Positions 53,676-62,919 of a stretch of DNA of 64,000 nt are shown one piece after another. Numbering within the stretch: the stretch's first letter is position 1; every line of letters begins with the position of its first letter. The stretch comes from CALXXL01 sp034926605 (GTDB taxonomy: Bacteria; Verrucomicrobiota; Lentisphaeria; Victivallales; Victivallaceae). The translations under genes and the position numbers were made by a program. The stretch spans positions 1 to 64,000 of the forward strand of contig JAYFQV010000013.1 of NCBI GenBank assembly GCA_034926605.1. Reading direction: 5' to 3'. The notes under the pieces were generated by a model. It did no database searches. It was not told the DNA's origin and was given only the letters and a program-made list of their open reading frames with translations.

Positions 53676-53774
53676 TTATGCCATGCCGAACGCTTCGCGC
53701 TGCTCCCGCCAGTCGTCGGGAATGCCGCCGGCGAGCTTTGCCATGGTCAGCGTCTCCGGCGCGGTTCCGTTGAA
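53676..53774 (-). pseudogene. 3' remnant of an unrecognised minus-strand gene
   Basis: About 31 codons ending ...LAGGIPDDWREQREAFGMA and a stop, followed by a terminator. The upstream part is replaced by the transposase fragment on the other strand. A second, more decayed copy of the same last codons occurs at 56080-56122, with the Trp codon changed to a stop. The family was not recognised. Confidence 0.45.
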
Positions 53775-53792
53775 AACCGCCGTCAGATAACA

Positions 53793-53996
53793 TTTCGAAA
53801 GAAAATCTATGACTCCATTGAGATGTTGCAGAAAGACCTTGACGAATGGATGCTGGATTACAACGAGAATCGCCCTCATAACGGCAAATATTGTTACGGA
53901 AAAACGCCGATGCAAACATTTCATGACTCTTTGCCGCTTGCAAAGGAGAAAATGCTGCAGTATAATAACAAGGTGTCAGAGCAACAGAAAATATGA
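53793..53996 (+). pseudogene. C-terminal fragment of an IS481-like transposase
   Basis: 67 codons: DLDEWMLDYNENRPHNGKYC and YGKTPMQTFHDSL, the end of the DDE integrase core typical of IS481-family transposases (the W-x-x-x-YN-x-x-RPH and GKTP-x-x patterns). The catalytic Asp residues and the N-terminus are missing. No terminal inverted repeats were identified. It is fused in frame to unrelated sequence upstream. Confidence 0.75.
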
Positions 53997-54061
53997 CAAA
54001 TCGTCAGATGATGTTTTGACTTCTACAACTTATTGCAAGTTCTTGCTTATTCAACGTGTAT

Positions 54062-54226
54062 CCGTGTCTGTCCGAAGTCTGGGATGATTTGGCAAAACGT
54101 AAACGCTTGCACCGTAAAGCTAGTATTTACTCAGGAACACGACATATTGAATTGCTTTTGACTGCAGTTCCAATGTCAGGAAAAGCCGACGAAATTATAG
54201 CGGAACTTGTCGCCGGAGTATCATAA
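54062..54226 (+). pseudogene. 3' fragment of an unrecognised gene
   Basis: An open stretch ending SGKADEIIAELVAGVS and a stop, with no plausible start codon or Shine-Dalgarno. It ends 2 nt before the flavin reductase ATG, which suggests the two were once an operon. Family not recognised. Confidence 0.4.
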
Positions 54227-54228
54227 TC

Positions 54229-54724
54229 ATGCAGAAGATAGCTACAATTGAAGAGGCGTGGGGGCGGAAATATCCCGAACAAGTGGTCTTGGCGATTACG
54301 AAGAATGCCGAGGGTAGAGTTAATCTCATGGCGATCGGTTGGGTTTGTATTTGTTCGGATGAGCCGCCGATGTTTCTGATCGGGATCGACGACCACGCCT
54401 ATACGCTGAAATTGATCCGGCAGAACAGGGAATTTGTGATCGCGTATCCGTCGAGCGCCATGGCGAAAGAAACGCTTTACGTCGGCACCACCCACGGACA
54501 CCACGAGGACAAAGGCGCCAAGTCTGGCCTAGCATTCACGCAGGCTCAAAAGGTGAATGCGCCGCTTCTCGCCGACGCGGTGGCGAACTTCGAGCCGCTT
54601 CGTGACCGAATACCGTCCCGGCAATTGCCCCCTGATCGTCTGCAAAGTCGTCGCCAGTCATGTCAATACCGATGACGCGAGCAAGCGCCTCGTGAACCTA
54701 AGTAAAGGGTATCAACTCAAATAA
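54229..54724 (+). pseudogene. Flavin reductase-like protein, frameshifted
   Basis: N-terminal 120 codons match the FMN-binding split-barrel flavin reductase family (EQVVLAITKNAEGRVNLMAIGW, PPMFLIGIDDHAYTL, FVIAYPSS, GTTHGHHEDK). After NFE, near 54600, the frame is lost, and the natural continuation RFVTEYRPGNCPLIVC...HVNTDDASKRL resumes in another frame to a stop at 54722-54724. Loss of two bases of a Cys codon (gag-tgc-cgc to gag-c-cgc) would explain it. Function, if intact: reduces free or bound FMN/FAD. Confidence 0.8.
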
Positions 54725-54738
54725 TCGCGGAGAAATTT

Positions 54739-55758
54739 ATGGACTGGAGCATAGAAGAAGAAATCGATGATTTGCGTATTAGGCGGCCTCATTTAGTCAT
54801 TCTCGGTGCAGGTGCTAGTTTGGCGGCACTTCCCGATGGCGATTTGAATGGTTATAAATTACCACTGATGAAGAATTTTGCATCTATTACAGGTATTGAC
54901 GTTCTTTTGCGTGAAGCAGAAATACCGGAACCATACGATGATTTTGAAGCATTATATTCAGATATTATAGCCAATCCTGCGTTAAGTGAATTGACTGAAG
55001 ATATTAATACATATATTGATCAATATTTTTCAAAATTAGAACTACCGACTGAGCCAACTCTTTACGATCTCCTTGTCTTATCTTTACGTCCCAAGGATGT
55101 TATAGCAACATTTAATTGGGACCCCTTTCTAACACAAGCAGTCCAGCGTAATTTAAATATCATAAACGGAATGGTACCTCAGATTCTGTTTTTGCATGGC
55201 AATGTAACATTTAAATATTGTTCGCCCTGCAAAAAAGCGTTTCCTAATCAGAATATCTGTCCATACTGTAATAAATCACTTTCAAGTGCGCCACTTTTAT
55301 ACCCTATTAAAAATAAAAACTATGCGAACAACCAGGCAATATCTGCACATTGGAACAATTTTAAGAATGCATTGAATCAGGCATTTTGTGTCACAATTTT
55401 GGGTTATGGAGCCCCCAAAACCGATATTGATGCGATTGAAGCAATGAAAGCAGCATGGGGAACCCCTGCCGAACGAGAATTTGAGCAAATTGAAATTATC
55501 GATGTTGCGGATGAAAACATTGTTCATGAGCGCTGGAGAGAGTTTATACATTCTCATCATTATGATGTAAAAACCGATTTTAAGAATTCTTATATTGCAC
55601 GATACCCACGGCGAAGTTGTGAAGCTCTCTGGAATAGACTCATGGAGTGCAAGTGGTTTGGTCGGGATGGGATTGATGTGAAACAACAATCATGGTCTTC
55701 ACTATATGAATCGATATTGCCAAGAATATACGCAGAACATAAAAAAAACGGCAACTAG
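54739..55758 (+). CDS. SIR2-like protein with zinc ribbon, possible defence NADase or deacylase
   Basis: 339 residues, clearly AT-rich. Sirtuin layout: GAGAS (23-27), TFNWD (124-128), catalytic His153 in FLHGN, a four-Cys zinc ribbon (Cys161, 164, 174, 177) and GYGAPKTD (222-229), which matches the SIR2_2-like branch. Such domains either remove acyl groups or, in many anti-phage systems, destroy NAD+. No signal peptide, membrane segment or extra effector domain; the C-terminal 100 residues are unrecognised. GGAG before the ATG. It is the only intact gene of the island, has no obvious partner and ends 228 bp before the second repeat. Confidence 0.82.
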   Translation: MDWSIEEEIDDLRIRRPHLVILGAGASLAALPDGDLNGYKLPLMKNFASITGIDVLLREAEIPEPYDDFEALYSDIIANPALSELTEDINTYIDQYFSKLELPTEPTLYDLLVLSLRPKDVIATFNWDPFLTQAVQRNLNIINGMVPQILFLHGNVTFKYCSPCKKAFPNQNICPYCNKSLSSAPLLYPIKNKNYANNQAISAHWNNFKNALNQAFCVTILGYGAPKTDIDAIEAMKAAWGTPAEREFEQIEIIDVADENIVHERWREFIHSHHYDVKTDFKNSYIARYPRRSCEALWNRLMECKWFGRDGIDVKQQSWSSLYESILPRIYAEHKKNGN

Positions 55759-55986
55759 GTTATATCCCAGAGGGCGGATAAAGAGGGATAATGGGAGTGA
55801 AAGTTGAAGATTTTGGTGTGAAGACGGTGGGTTGGGTGTGCAATTTGATGGATGCTTTACTATCAATGATTTAGGTGATATCCTACGCAAATATGTAAAA
55901 ATAACTTTCAAAATTGGCAAGTTGTAAATCGGCATTTTACGCTCAGAACATCATTTTCGAGAGTTGTTGCCGGAAGGGAAATTGCT
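55759..55986. other. AT-rich intergenic region after the SIR2-like gene
   Basis: 228 bp with no supported gene or terminator. Short reading frames only. Confidence 0.5.
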
Positions 55987-56048
55987 CTACCAATTAAATT
56001 TCAGCCGTCCAACTGGACGGCTTTTTTATTGCCGCAACTATCCGTTGC
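55987..56048 (+). repeat. Attachment-like direct repeat, copy 2
   Basis: Matches 53347-53408 at a distance of 2640 bp with one mismatch, including the hairpin AGCCGTCC/GGACGGCT and its T run. The tRNA itself is not duplicated; only its last bases are. Confidence 0.8.
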
Positions 56049-56450
56049 ACCGCATAGTTTTTTAGGGGCGGTCGGTCACGCCATGCCGAACGCTTCGCGC
56101 TGTTCCGGTCAGTCGTCCGGCGCTTGATAAACACCATCGCATAATCATAACGTCCCAAGCGCAATCCCTGGCCTGCCGAAAAATTATTGTCGAATATGAG
56201 AATTATATTCAAATAATAGCAATTAATGAATGGCGAATTGCTTGAATTTACCGGAACATATTGTTATGGTATAGCCATTCTCGAAATAAGGAGATGGAAA
56301 GAACGACATAATACCAATAGCATAATCTTCCTTTTTTTTGTACATCTTATATAAATGCCGCCATTGGTGGAAACGGTCATCGCATACACGCCATGGCAAC
56401 CCGAAGAAATTGACATAGAGTTCATTACGCCGTCAAAACGAGGTACATTG
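56049..56450. other. Decayed intergenic region before the sensor kinase
   Basis: 402 bp. 56080-56122 is a decayed copy of 53680-53722 (offset 2400, so 240 bp are missing relative to the 62-bp repeats). The rest becomes AT-rich toward the kinase. No gene supported; an in-frame upstream extension of the kinase from 56355 is not preferred. Confidence 0.5.
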
Positions 56451-59400
56451 ATGAATAGTTTGCGTTTTATGAGAGATATGATTGCGGGCCATTGGATTTT
56501 GGCAGGGTTGCTGGTTTCCATTGTGGCGGCGGGAATGGTCGGCATCTGGTGGCTGATCGTTCGTGCCGAACGCGACATGCGCGAGGAACTGCTGGGGCGC
56601 GCGCAATTGGCGGCCAATGCAGTAAACCTGGCAAGCGTCAAAACTTTGACCGGTTCGGATGCCGACCTCGAATCCGCAAACTATCTGCAACTCAAGGAAC
56701 AGTTCGCCGCCATCCGGAAGAGCCAACCGGACTGCCGTTACATCTATCTCATGGGGCGCAAAGCGGATGGAACCATGTTTTTCTTCGTGGACAGCGAGCC
56801 GGCCGATTCAATGGACTATTCGCCGCCCGGACAGGAGTACGGCGAGGCGTCGGCAGATGATATTCATGTTTTCGAGGCAAATGTCGCTTCGGTTGTCGGG
56901 CCGTCATCCGACCGATGGGGAACGTGGGTCAGCGCCATGGTTCCGCTGACCGATCTGCAAGGCGGCGCGGCGCCTGCCGTGCTGGGCATCGATATAGACG
57001 CCCGCGACTGGAAATGGCGCGTGGCCGCCCGCGCCGCCCTGCCCGCGGGAATGATTTTACTTATGATGATCGGCCTGCTTACGGCATTGTTTGCCACCAG
57101 ACAGGTTTCCGCCTCGCCCAAGCCGGTCATGCGCCGCCTGCTGCCGTTTCTGGCAATTATGCTTCTGGCGTTAATTGCCGGATCAGCTCTTCTTCTGTGG
57201 CGGCAGCATTATAATCGGGTGCTCGAAAGCACCGCCTTTGTGAGCGGCACGGTTGCGGAAAACTTTAAGACCGCCCTAAAACAGCAGACCAGCGGAATGG
57301 CCATGGCCGCGCAGTCCATAGCGTCGGATCCTCGCATATGCGAGGCGCTGAGCACCAATAATTCGGAGCGTCTTCGGGCCGACTGGCTCGGCCTGTTCGA
57401 GACGCTGCACCGGGAAAAATCCTTGACCCACCTCCTTTTTTATAACGCGAATCGCGTCTGTCTGTTCAGAGCTCACAACCCGAAATCGCACGGCGACAAG
57501 ATCGACCGCCTTGCAGCCGTGGAGGCCGAACGCACGGGCCGGCCCGCATGGGGAATCGAAGTGGGATCGACAGGCACGGCCGCGCTGCGGGTGGTCCAGC
57601 CCGTCTTCGATGGCCCACGCCTTGTGGGATACGTAGAGCTGGGCAAGGGAATCGATGGTATTCTGAGAGAACTGCGGACGCCGCCGGGAGTCGAAATCGC
57701 CGTCAGCATAAAAAAAGATGCGCTCCAACGCGAGGGAGGAGAGGCGGAAACACGTTTTCATGGTCAGGACGACTGGGCGCGCCTGCCAAACAGCTTGATC
57801 ATCTATTCAAGTCATGACCGCCTGTCTGATGCTTTTGCAAAACTGGCTGACCACGATACATTGGGCGATCATCACGACGGAACGGGGCGGAGTATCGTAG
57901 ATGGCGGCAGGGACTGGAGCATAACGGTATCGCCGCTTGCCGATGCCTCAGGCAAAGAGTTCGGAGACCTGCTGGTCATGAACGACACCACCGACCTGAA
58001 AGCGGCGTTCAACCGCGATATAACTTTAGGCGGGATTGTGGGTGCCGTCATTCTTGCGCTGCTGTTCGGCCTGAATTTCGTGATGCTGCGCCGCACCGAT
58101 GCGGGCATCTGTGCTCAGGAGGAACTTTTGCGAAAGAACGAGCAACATCTTGCGGCAACCCTTCGCTCAATCGGCGACGGCGTGATTGCTTGCGACATGG
58201 CCGGTGCGGTGGTGGAACTAAACGCCGCGGCCGAAACGCTCACCGGCTGGACCGGTACCGAGGCGGCCGGACGGCCGATTCAGGAGGTATTCCGAATAGT
58301 CAACGCCCATACCCGCAAGACGGTTGACAATCCGGTCTTCCGTGCCATTGCCGAAGGCGTCAACATCGATCTGGCCAATCACACGGTGCTTATCGCCAAA
58401 GATGGTACGGAACGTCAGATAGCCGACAGTTGCGCCCCCATAAAGGACATCTCCGGCACGGTCTGTGGAGCGGTACTGGTTTTCCGCGATGTGACCGAGG
58501 AATACCGGCAGCGGGAGGCGTTGCGGGCCAGCGAGGAGCGTTACCGTCTGCTCGGAGACAATGCGCTTTCCGGCATAGCCGTGCATAAGATAGTGCTGGA
58601 TGCGGCGGACAATCCGGTTGACTACATTTTCCTGAGCGCCAATCCGGCTTTTGAAAAGCATACCGGATTGAAACAAGCCGACGTGCTGGGGCGTCGCATC
58701 ACTGAAATTCTGCCCGGCGTCGAAAAGGCCCCATTCATCGATATCTACGGCCGGGTGGCGCTCTCCGGTGAGCCGGTCAGCTTCGAGGAATATTCGGAAC
58801 AGCTCGATCGGTACTACGCGATAAGTGCCTATCGAGTGGGCGAAGGCTGTTTTGCCACTATTTTTGAAGACATCACCGAACGCAAGAGAGCCGAAAAATG
58901 TCGCGAGCTGAGTCGGGAGATACTGAGGATTCTCAACGATTTCAGCGACCTGGGCGAAGCCATCCGGGACATTATCGCCTTGTTGAGGTCCAAAATCGGA
59001 GTCGATGCCGTCGGCCTGCGCATGCAGAACGGCAAGGACTTTCCGTGTATCGCGCAGGAGGGTTTTTCAGACGAGTTTCTGACGACCGAAAACTCGTTGA
59101 TTGAACATGGGAAAGACGGCGGCGTTTGTCGCGACAAGGACGGCAATGTCAGATTGGAATTCGCCTACGGCCTGGTCATCTCCGGCAAAGCCGACCCTTC
59201 GGATCCGCTCTTTACCAAAGGAGGAAGTTTTTGGACCAACGAATCCTCTACACTGCCTGACCTCCACCGGCCCTATGTCTCCATGGCCCTGATCCCGCTT
59301 CACAACAAAGGCAGGATCGTAGGGCTTATGGAACTCGGCGGCAAGCGGAAAGGGCAGTTCAGCCTCGAAACAATTGAGATGCTGGAAGACATCGCCGCGG

Positions 59401-61832
59401 ATATCGGATTGGCCATATCACGAAAGCAGGCGGAGGACGCGCTCAAGGCAGGCGAGGCAAAACTTGCGAGCGCCGTGGACATCGCCAAGCTGGGCTACTG
59501 GGAACTGGATACCGCCAGCGGAATCTTCACTTTCTCGGACAGTTTCTATGCCATCTTCCGGACGACAGCCGAGGAAGTTGGCGGCTACCAAATGTCCATC
59601 GCCGATTATGCCGGACGCTTTGTGCATCCCGACGATGCGCGGATGGTCGGCGAAGAAACTCAGAAAGCCATGGATACCGATGCGCCCGATTTCAACCGTT
59701 ACCTCGAACACCGCATGCTTTATGCCGACGGCAGCGTCGGACACCTCGCCGTCAAATACTTCATTGTCAAGGACAATACCGGCAAAACCGTCAAAATATA
59801 CGGAGTGGATCAGGACATCACCGAGCGCAAGCGGATGAATGAAGCGCTGGCCAAGGCGAACGAGCGGTTTGAGCTTGCGGTAAACGGCGCCCACGACGGC
59901 ATTTGGGACTGGGATATTTTAACCAGCGAAGTTTACCTCTCGCCAAGGTGGAAACAAATGCTTGGCTATAAGGATCATGAGCTTGAAAACCACTTCGACA
60001 CCTTTATCAACCTTATCTTCGAAGATGATCTTGAAAGAGTGAATGAATATATCCGCCGGTATCTCAACGGTGAGATTAAAGAGTATTCCATTCAGTTCCG
60101 CATGAAGCATAAGGACGGCTCTTTGCGATGGGTGCTTTCCAGAGGGGCGGCAATTCGGGATAAGATGAACAAGCCTTTTCGCATGGCGGGATCGCAAAGT
60201 GATATCACCGAGCAGAAAAAGGCGGAAGAGTCACTTAAAATCGCCAAAGAGCAGGCCGAGGCCGCCAGTAAAGCCAAGTCGGAATTTCTGGCCAACATGA
60301 GCCATGAGATCCGCACGCCCCTGAACGGATTGATCGGCTTTACCGACCTGCTGAGAAACACGGCGCTTTCTCCTGAACAGCAACTTTATGTGGAAAACGC
60401 CAATGTGTCGGGGCACGCACTGCTCAACATCATCACCGACATTCTCGATTTTTCCAAGATCGAAGCTGGGATGATGACGCTGGAAATCATCAAGACCGAC
60501 ATGTTTCTGTTATTTGAGCAAAGCGCGGATATCGTCAAGTTCACCGCGGAAAAGAAAAAACTTGAAATCCTGCTGGATTTGGACAACACCATGCCCCGTT
60601 TCGCCATGGTTGATCCGATCCGCCTGAATCAGGTTCTTGTCAACCTGCTGGGCAATGCCGTCAAGTTCACGGAAAAAGGCGAGGTGGAACTCAAAGTGCG
60701 CTATAATGCTCTTGACAACGACCGGGGGACTTTCTCGATCTCGGTCCGGGACACGGGCATCGGCATCACCGAGGCGCAAAGGGAAAAACTGTTCAAGGCC
60801 TTCTCCCAGGCCGACACCTCCACCACGCGCAGATTTGGCGGCACCGGCCTCGGGCTGATCATATCCGATATGGTGGTGCGGAAAATGGGAGGCAAGATTC
60901 AGGTGGAGAGCGTGGCGGGAGAGGGTTCCACCTTCTTCTTCGACCTGACCGCCGATACCGAACGCGGTGAGGCTCGCGGCTATGAGGACATATCCCATAT
61001 CAAACGCTGCCTGATAATTGACGACAACGCCAACAATCGGCTGATCCTGGAGCACATGCTGGCAAATTGGGATATTGCGTGTGAATCCTGCGCCGACGGG
61101 TTGACGGCACTGAGGATACTGGAAACCTCAAAACCCTTCGATATCATTATATGCGACTACAATATGCCCTATATGGACGGGCTGGAAACCATCCGCCTGA
61201 TCCGGGAAAGGTTGAAGCTGGTGCCGGAAAAACAGCCGATGATTCTGCTGTACTCTTCTTCCGACGATCCGAACGTCCATAAGAAATGCGATGATCTCGG
61301 CGTTCGCTTCTGCATCGCCAAACCGGTGAAACAGGAACAGCTGTTTGCCTGCTTTGCCGCGGCCTGCGAGCCGACAAAAGAAGAATCGATGGCCGAACCG
61401 GCGCCCGCGACGGACGCGGCGCCAAAGGATGCCGAACCCGAACTGGTGATCCTGGTGGCGGAAGACGTTTATGTGAATATGATGCTGACGAAAGTATTGT
61501 TGTCAAAATTATTCCACAACCCGGTGATTCTCGAAGCTGAAAACGGCAGGGTAGCCATACAGAAATACCGGGAACTCAATCCCGATCTGATCTTGATGGA
61601 TGTGCAGATGCCTGAAATGGACGGGTTTGATGCGACACTGGAAATTCGTGAATTGGAACGGGTTTCGGGCCGGCATGTGCCCATCGTGGCGTTGACCGCC
61701 GCGGCAATGAAAGAAGAAATGGAAAAATGTTATCAAGTCGGCATGGATGATTATATAACAAAACCGGTCGATGTGAAGAAGCTGAAAACGATCCTTGAAA
61801 AATATTCAAAGACACTTTTGAGAAACGGCTGA
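56451..61832 (+). CDS. Large hybrid sensor histidine kinase (PAS-GAF-PAS, two receivers)
   Basis: 1793 residues from the ATG at 56451, with GAGGT upstream. Four membrane helices (about 13-35, 197-218, 228-250, 526-546) enclose two periplasmic sensor regions. Cytoplasmic part: PAS (about 565-685), PAS (695-820), GAF (830-985), PAS (1000-1125), PAS (1130-1265), HisKA with phospho-acceptor His1285 (SHEIRTPLNG), HATPase (N-box NLLGNAVKF near 1400, GGTGLGL near 1464), and receivers with Asp1569 and Asp1717. No Hpt domain, so the second receiver's output is unclear. No partner regulator gene follows. The second periplasmic region is large and unrecognised. Confidence 0.92.
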   Translation: MNSLRFMRDMIAGHWILAGLLVSIVAAGMVGIWWLIVRAERDMREELLGRAQLAANAVNLASVKTLTGSDADLESANYLQLKEQFAAIRKSQPDCRYIYLMGRKADGTMFFFVDSEPADSMDYSPPGQEYGEASADDIHVFEANVASVVGPSSDRWGTWVSAMVPLTDLQGGAAPAVLGIDIDARDWKWRVAARAALPAGMILLMMIGLLTALFATRQVSASPKPVMRRLLPFLAIMLLALIAGSALLLWRQHYNRVLESTAFVSGTVAENFKTALKQQTSGMAMAAQSIASDPRICEALSTNNSERLRADWLGLFETLHREKSLTHLLFYNANRVCLFRAHNPKSHGDKIDRLAAVEAERTGRPAWGIEVGSTGTAALRVVQPVFDGPRLVGYVELGKGIDGILRELRTPPGVEIAVSIKKDALQREGGEAETRFHGQDDWARLPNSLIIYSSHDRLSDAFAKLADHDTLGDHHDGTGRSIVDGGRDWSITVSPLADASGKEFGDLLVMNDTTDLKAAFNRDITLGGIVGAVILALLFGLNFVMLRRTDAGICAQEELLRKNEQHLAATLRSIGDGVIACDMAGAVVELNAAAETLTGWTGTEAAGRPIQEVFRIVNAHTRKTVDNPVFRAIAEGVNIDLANHTVLIAKDGTERQIADSCAPIKDISGTVCGAVLVFRDVTEEYRQREALRASEERYRLLGDNALSGIAVHKIVLDAADNPVDYIFLSANPAFEKHTGLKQADVLGRRITEILPGVEKAPFIDIYGRVALSGEPVSFEEYSEQLDRYYAISAYRVGEGCFATIFEDITERKRAEKCRELSREILRILNDFSDLGEAIRDIIALLRSKIGVDAVGLRMQNGKDFPCIAQEGFSDEFLTTENSLIEHGKDGGVCRDKDGNVRLEFAYGLVISGKADPSDPLFTKGGSFWTNESSTLPDLHRPYVSMALIPLHNKGRIVGLMELGGKRKGQFSLETIEMLEDIAADIGLAISRKQAEDALKAGEAKLASAVDIAKLGYWELDTASGIFTFSDSFYAIFRTTAEEVGGYQMSIADYAGRFVHPDDARMVGEETQKAMDTDAPDFNRYLEHRMLYADGSVGHLAVKYFIVKDNTGKTVKIYGVDQDITERKRMNEALAKANERFELAVNGAHDGIWDWDILTSEVYLSPRWKQMLGYKDHELENHFDTFINLIFEDDLERVNEYIRRYLNGEIKEYSIQFRMKHKDGSLRWVLSRGAAIRDKMNKPFRMAGSQSDITEQKKAEESLKIAKEQAEAASKAKSEFLANMSHEIRTPLNGLIGFTDLLRNTALSPEQQLYVENANVSGHALLNIITDILDFSKIEAGMMTLEIIKTDMFLLFEQSADIVKFTAEKKKLEILLDLDNTMPRFAMVDPIRLNQVLVNLLGNAVKFTEKGEVELKVRYNALDNDRGTFSISVRDTGIGITEAQREKLFKAFSQADTSTTRRFGGTGLGLIISDMVVRKMGGKIQVESVAGEGSTFFFDLTADTERGEARGYEDISHIKRCLIIDDNANNRLILEHMLANWDIACESCADGLTALRILETSKPFDIIICDYNMPYMDGLETIRLIRERLKLVPEKQPMILLYSSSDDPNVHKKCDDLGVRFCIAKPVKQEQLFACFAAACEPTKEESMAEPAPATDAAPKDAEPELVILVAEDVYVNMMLTKVLLSKLFHNPVILEAENGRVAIQKYRELNPDLILMDVQMPEMDGFDATLEIRELERVSGRHVPIVALTAAAMKEEMEKCYQVGMDDYITKPVDVKKLKTILEKYSKTLLRNG

Positions 61833-61927
61833 AACCGTCCCCGGAAGTGAAATTATTGTATTAAAACACATGGGGCGGCGCGTCGTGCGCGTTTACGCCC
61901 GAAACCGCCTGAAGGAGAAGTGGAAAT

Positions 61928-62464
61928 ATGAAAATCGTCATTCTGGTCGGAAGTGCCCGAAAAGGCGGCAACACCGATCTGCTCGCCCATGCCTTTGCCG
62001 TCGGAGCCGCGGAACATAACGAGGTGGAACTCATTTCGGTGAGCGACGTGCATGTCAATCCGTGCATCGGCTGCAACGCCTGCCGCAAACGCAAAGATCA
62101 TGACTGCTTTCAGCAGGACGACATGCGTGCCGTCCATGAAAAGCTCAAGACGGCGGATTTGATCGTCTTCGCCTCTCCGGTGTATTTCTACGGGCTGACC
62201 GCCCAACTCAAAGCCATCGTCGACCGGCTCCACGCGCCCATCCGCAACGAATTCAAAGTCAAGAAACTGGCGTTGCTGCTCGTGGCGGCCGACACCATTG
62301 CGGAGGTATTCGACAGCATCCTCATACAATATAAGTCGGTGTTGAGCTACTTCAATCTTTCCGACGCCGGAAAAGTTCTCGTGCGCGGCGTGGAAGCAAA
62401 AGGCGCGATTCAAGGCAATCCGGCGCTGGACGAGGCTCGGGCATTGGGAAAAAGCATTTTGTAG
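61928..62464 (+). CDS. NAD(P)H-dependent FMN reductase / flavodoxin-family protein
   Basis: 178 residues. FMN-binding GSARKGGNTD at residues 8-17 and ASPVYFYGLTAQLKAIVDR near 78-96. A cysteine cluster (CIGCNACRKRKDHDC) at about 45-59 is typical of a subgroup of iron-sulfur flavoproteins, so a [4Fe-4S] cluster is possible. Reduces flavins or an electron acceptor; substrate unknown. GAAGGAG Shine-Dalgarno. Confidence 0.88.
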   Translation: MKIVILVGSARKGGNTDLLAHAFAVGAAEHNEVELISVSDVHVNPCIGCNACRKRKDHDCFQQDDMRAVHEKLKTADLIVFASPVYFYGLTAQLKAIVDRLHAPIRNEFKVKKLALLLVAADTIAEVFDSILIQYKSVLSYFNLSDAGKVLVRGVEAKGAIQGNPALDEARALGKSIL

Positions 62465-62481
62465 ATGAAGAGAATGGCAAT

Positions 62482-62919
62482 ATGGATGAATTTTTAAAAG
62501 CGGCTTACGAGGAAGCCATCACCGGATTGAGCGAGGGCGGCATCCCAATCGGCGGAGTACTGGTTCACCTGGGTGAAATCGTAGCGCGCGGCCACAACCG
62601 CCGCGTTCAATCCGGCAATCCGACGATTCACGGCGAGATCGATACGCTTGCCAATGCCGGACGCCATTCGGCCTCCTTCTATCGCGATTGCACGCTTTAT
62701 ACGACGCTTTCGCCGTGCATCATGTGTTCCGGCGCGATTGCGCTCTACAAGATCCCGCGTGTTGTGATCGGCGAGAACGTGAACTTTCCCGGCGAAGTGG
62801 AGTTCCTAAGGTCGCGCGGCGTGAACACAACGATAATCAACGATCCCGAGCTAATCGCCATGATGCAGAAATACATTAAAGAGAATCCGATCGTCTGGAA
62901 CGAAGACATTGGAGAATGA
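62482..62919 (+). CDS. Cytosine deaminase of the Fcy1 type
   Basis: 145 residues, cytidine-deaminase fold. Zinc site HGE (His56, Glu58 in TIHGEIDTLANAG) and PCIMC. The whole chain reads closely like yeast Fcy1: GG(I/V)PIGG, TTLSPC.MC.GAI, IPR.V.GENVNF and the terminal W.EDIGE. By that likeness it converts cytosine to uracil for salvage. Located 17 bp after the FMN reductase gene, probably in the same transcript. tRNA adenosine deaminase is less likely because the end matches Fcy1. Confidence 0.85.
   Translation: MDEFLKAAYEEAITGLSEGGIPIGGVLVHLGEIVARGHNRRVQSGNPTIHGEIDTLANAGRHSASFYRDCTLYTTLSPCIMCSGAIALYKIPRVVIGENVNFPGEVEFLRSRGVNTTIINDPELIAMMQKYIKENPIVWNEDIGE

Larger units (their letters stand above)
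53353..56048 (+). mobile_element. Putative small genomic island at the tRNA-fMet 3' end
   Basis: About 2.6 kb bounded by the two 62-bp copies. Much of it is AT-rich relative to the flanking chromosome and contains transposase and gene fragments, a broken flavin reductase and an intact SIR2-like gene. No integrase gene is present, so it would be a remnant or a cassette mobilised in trans. Bounds inferred from the repeats alone. Confidence 0.5.

Noticed and set aside
55994..56212. 72-codon minus-strand ORF across the second repeat
   Set aside because: Half of it is the tRNA terminator repeat read as protein; the other half is a decayed gene tail in the wrong frame.
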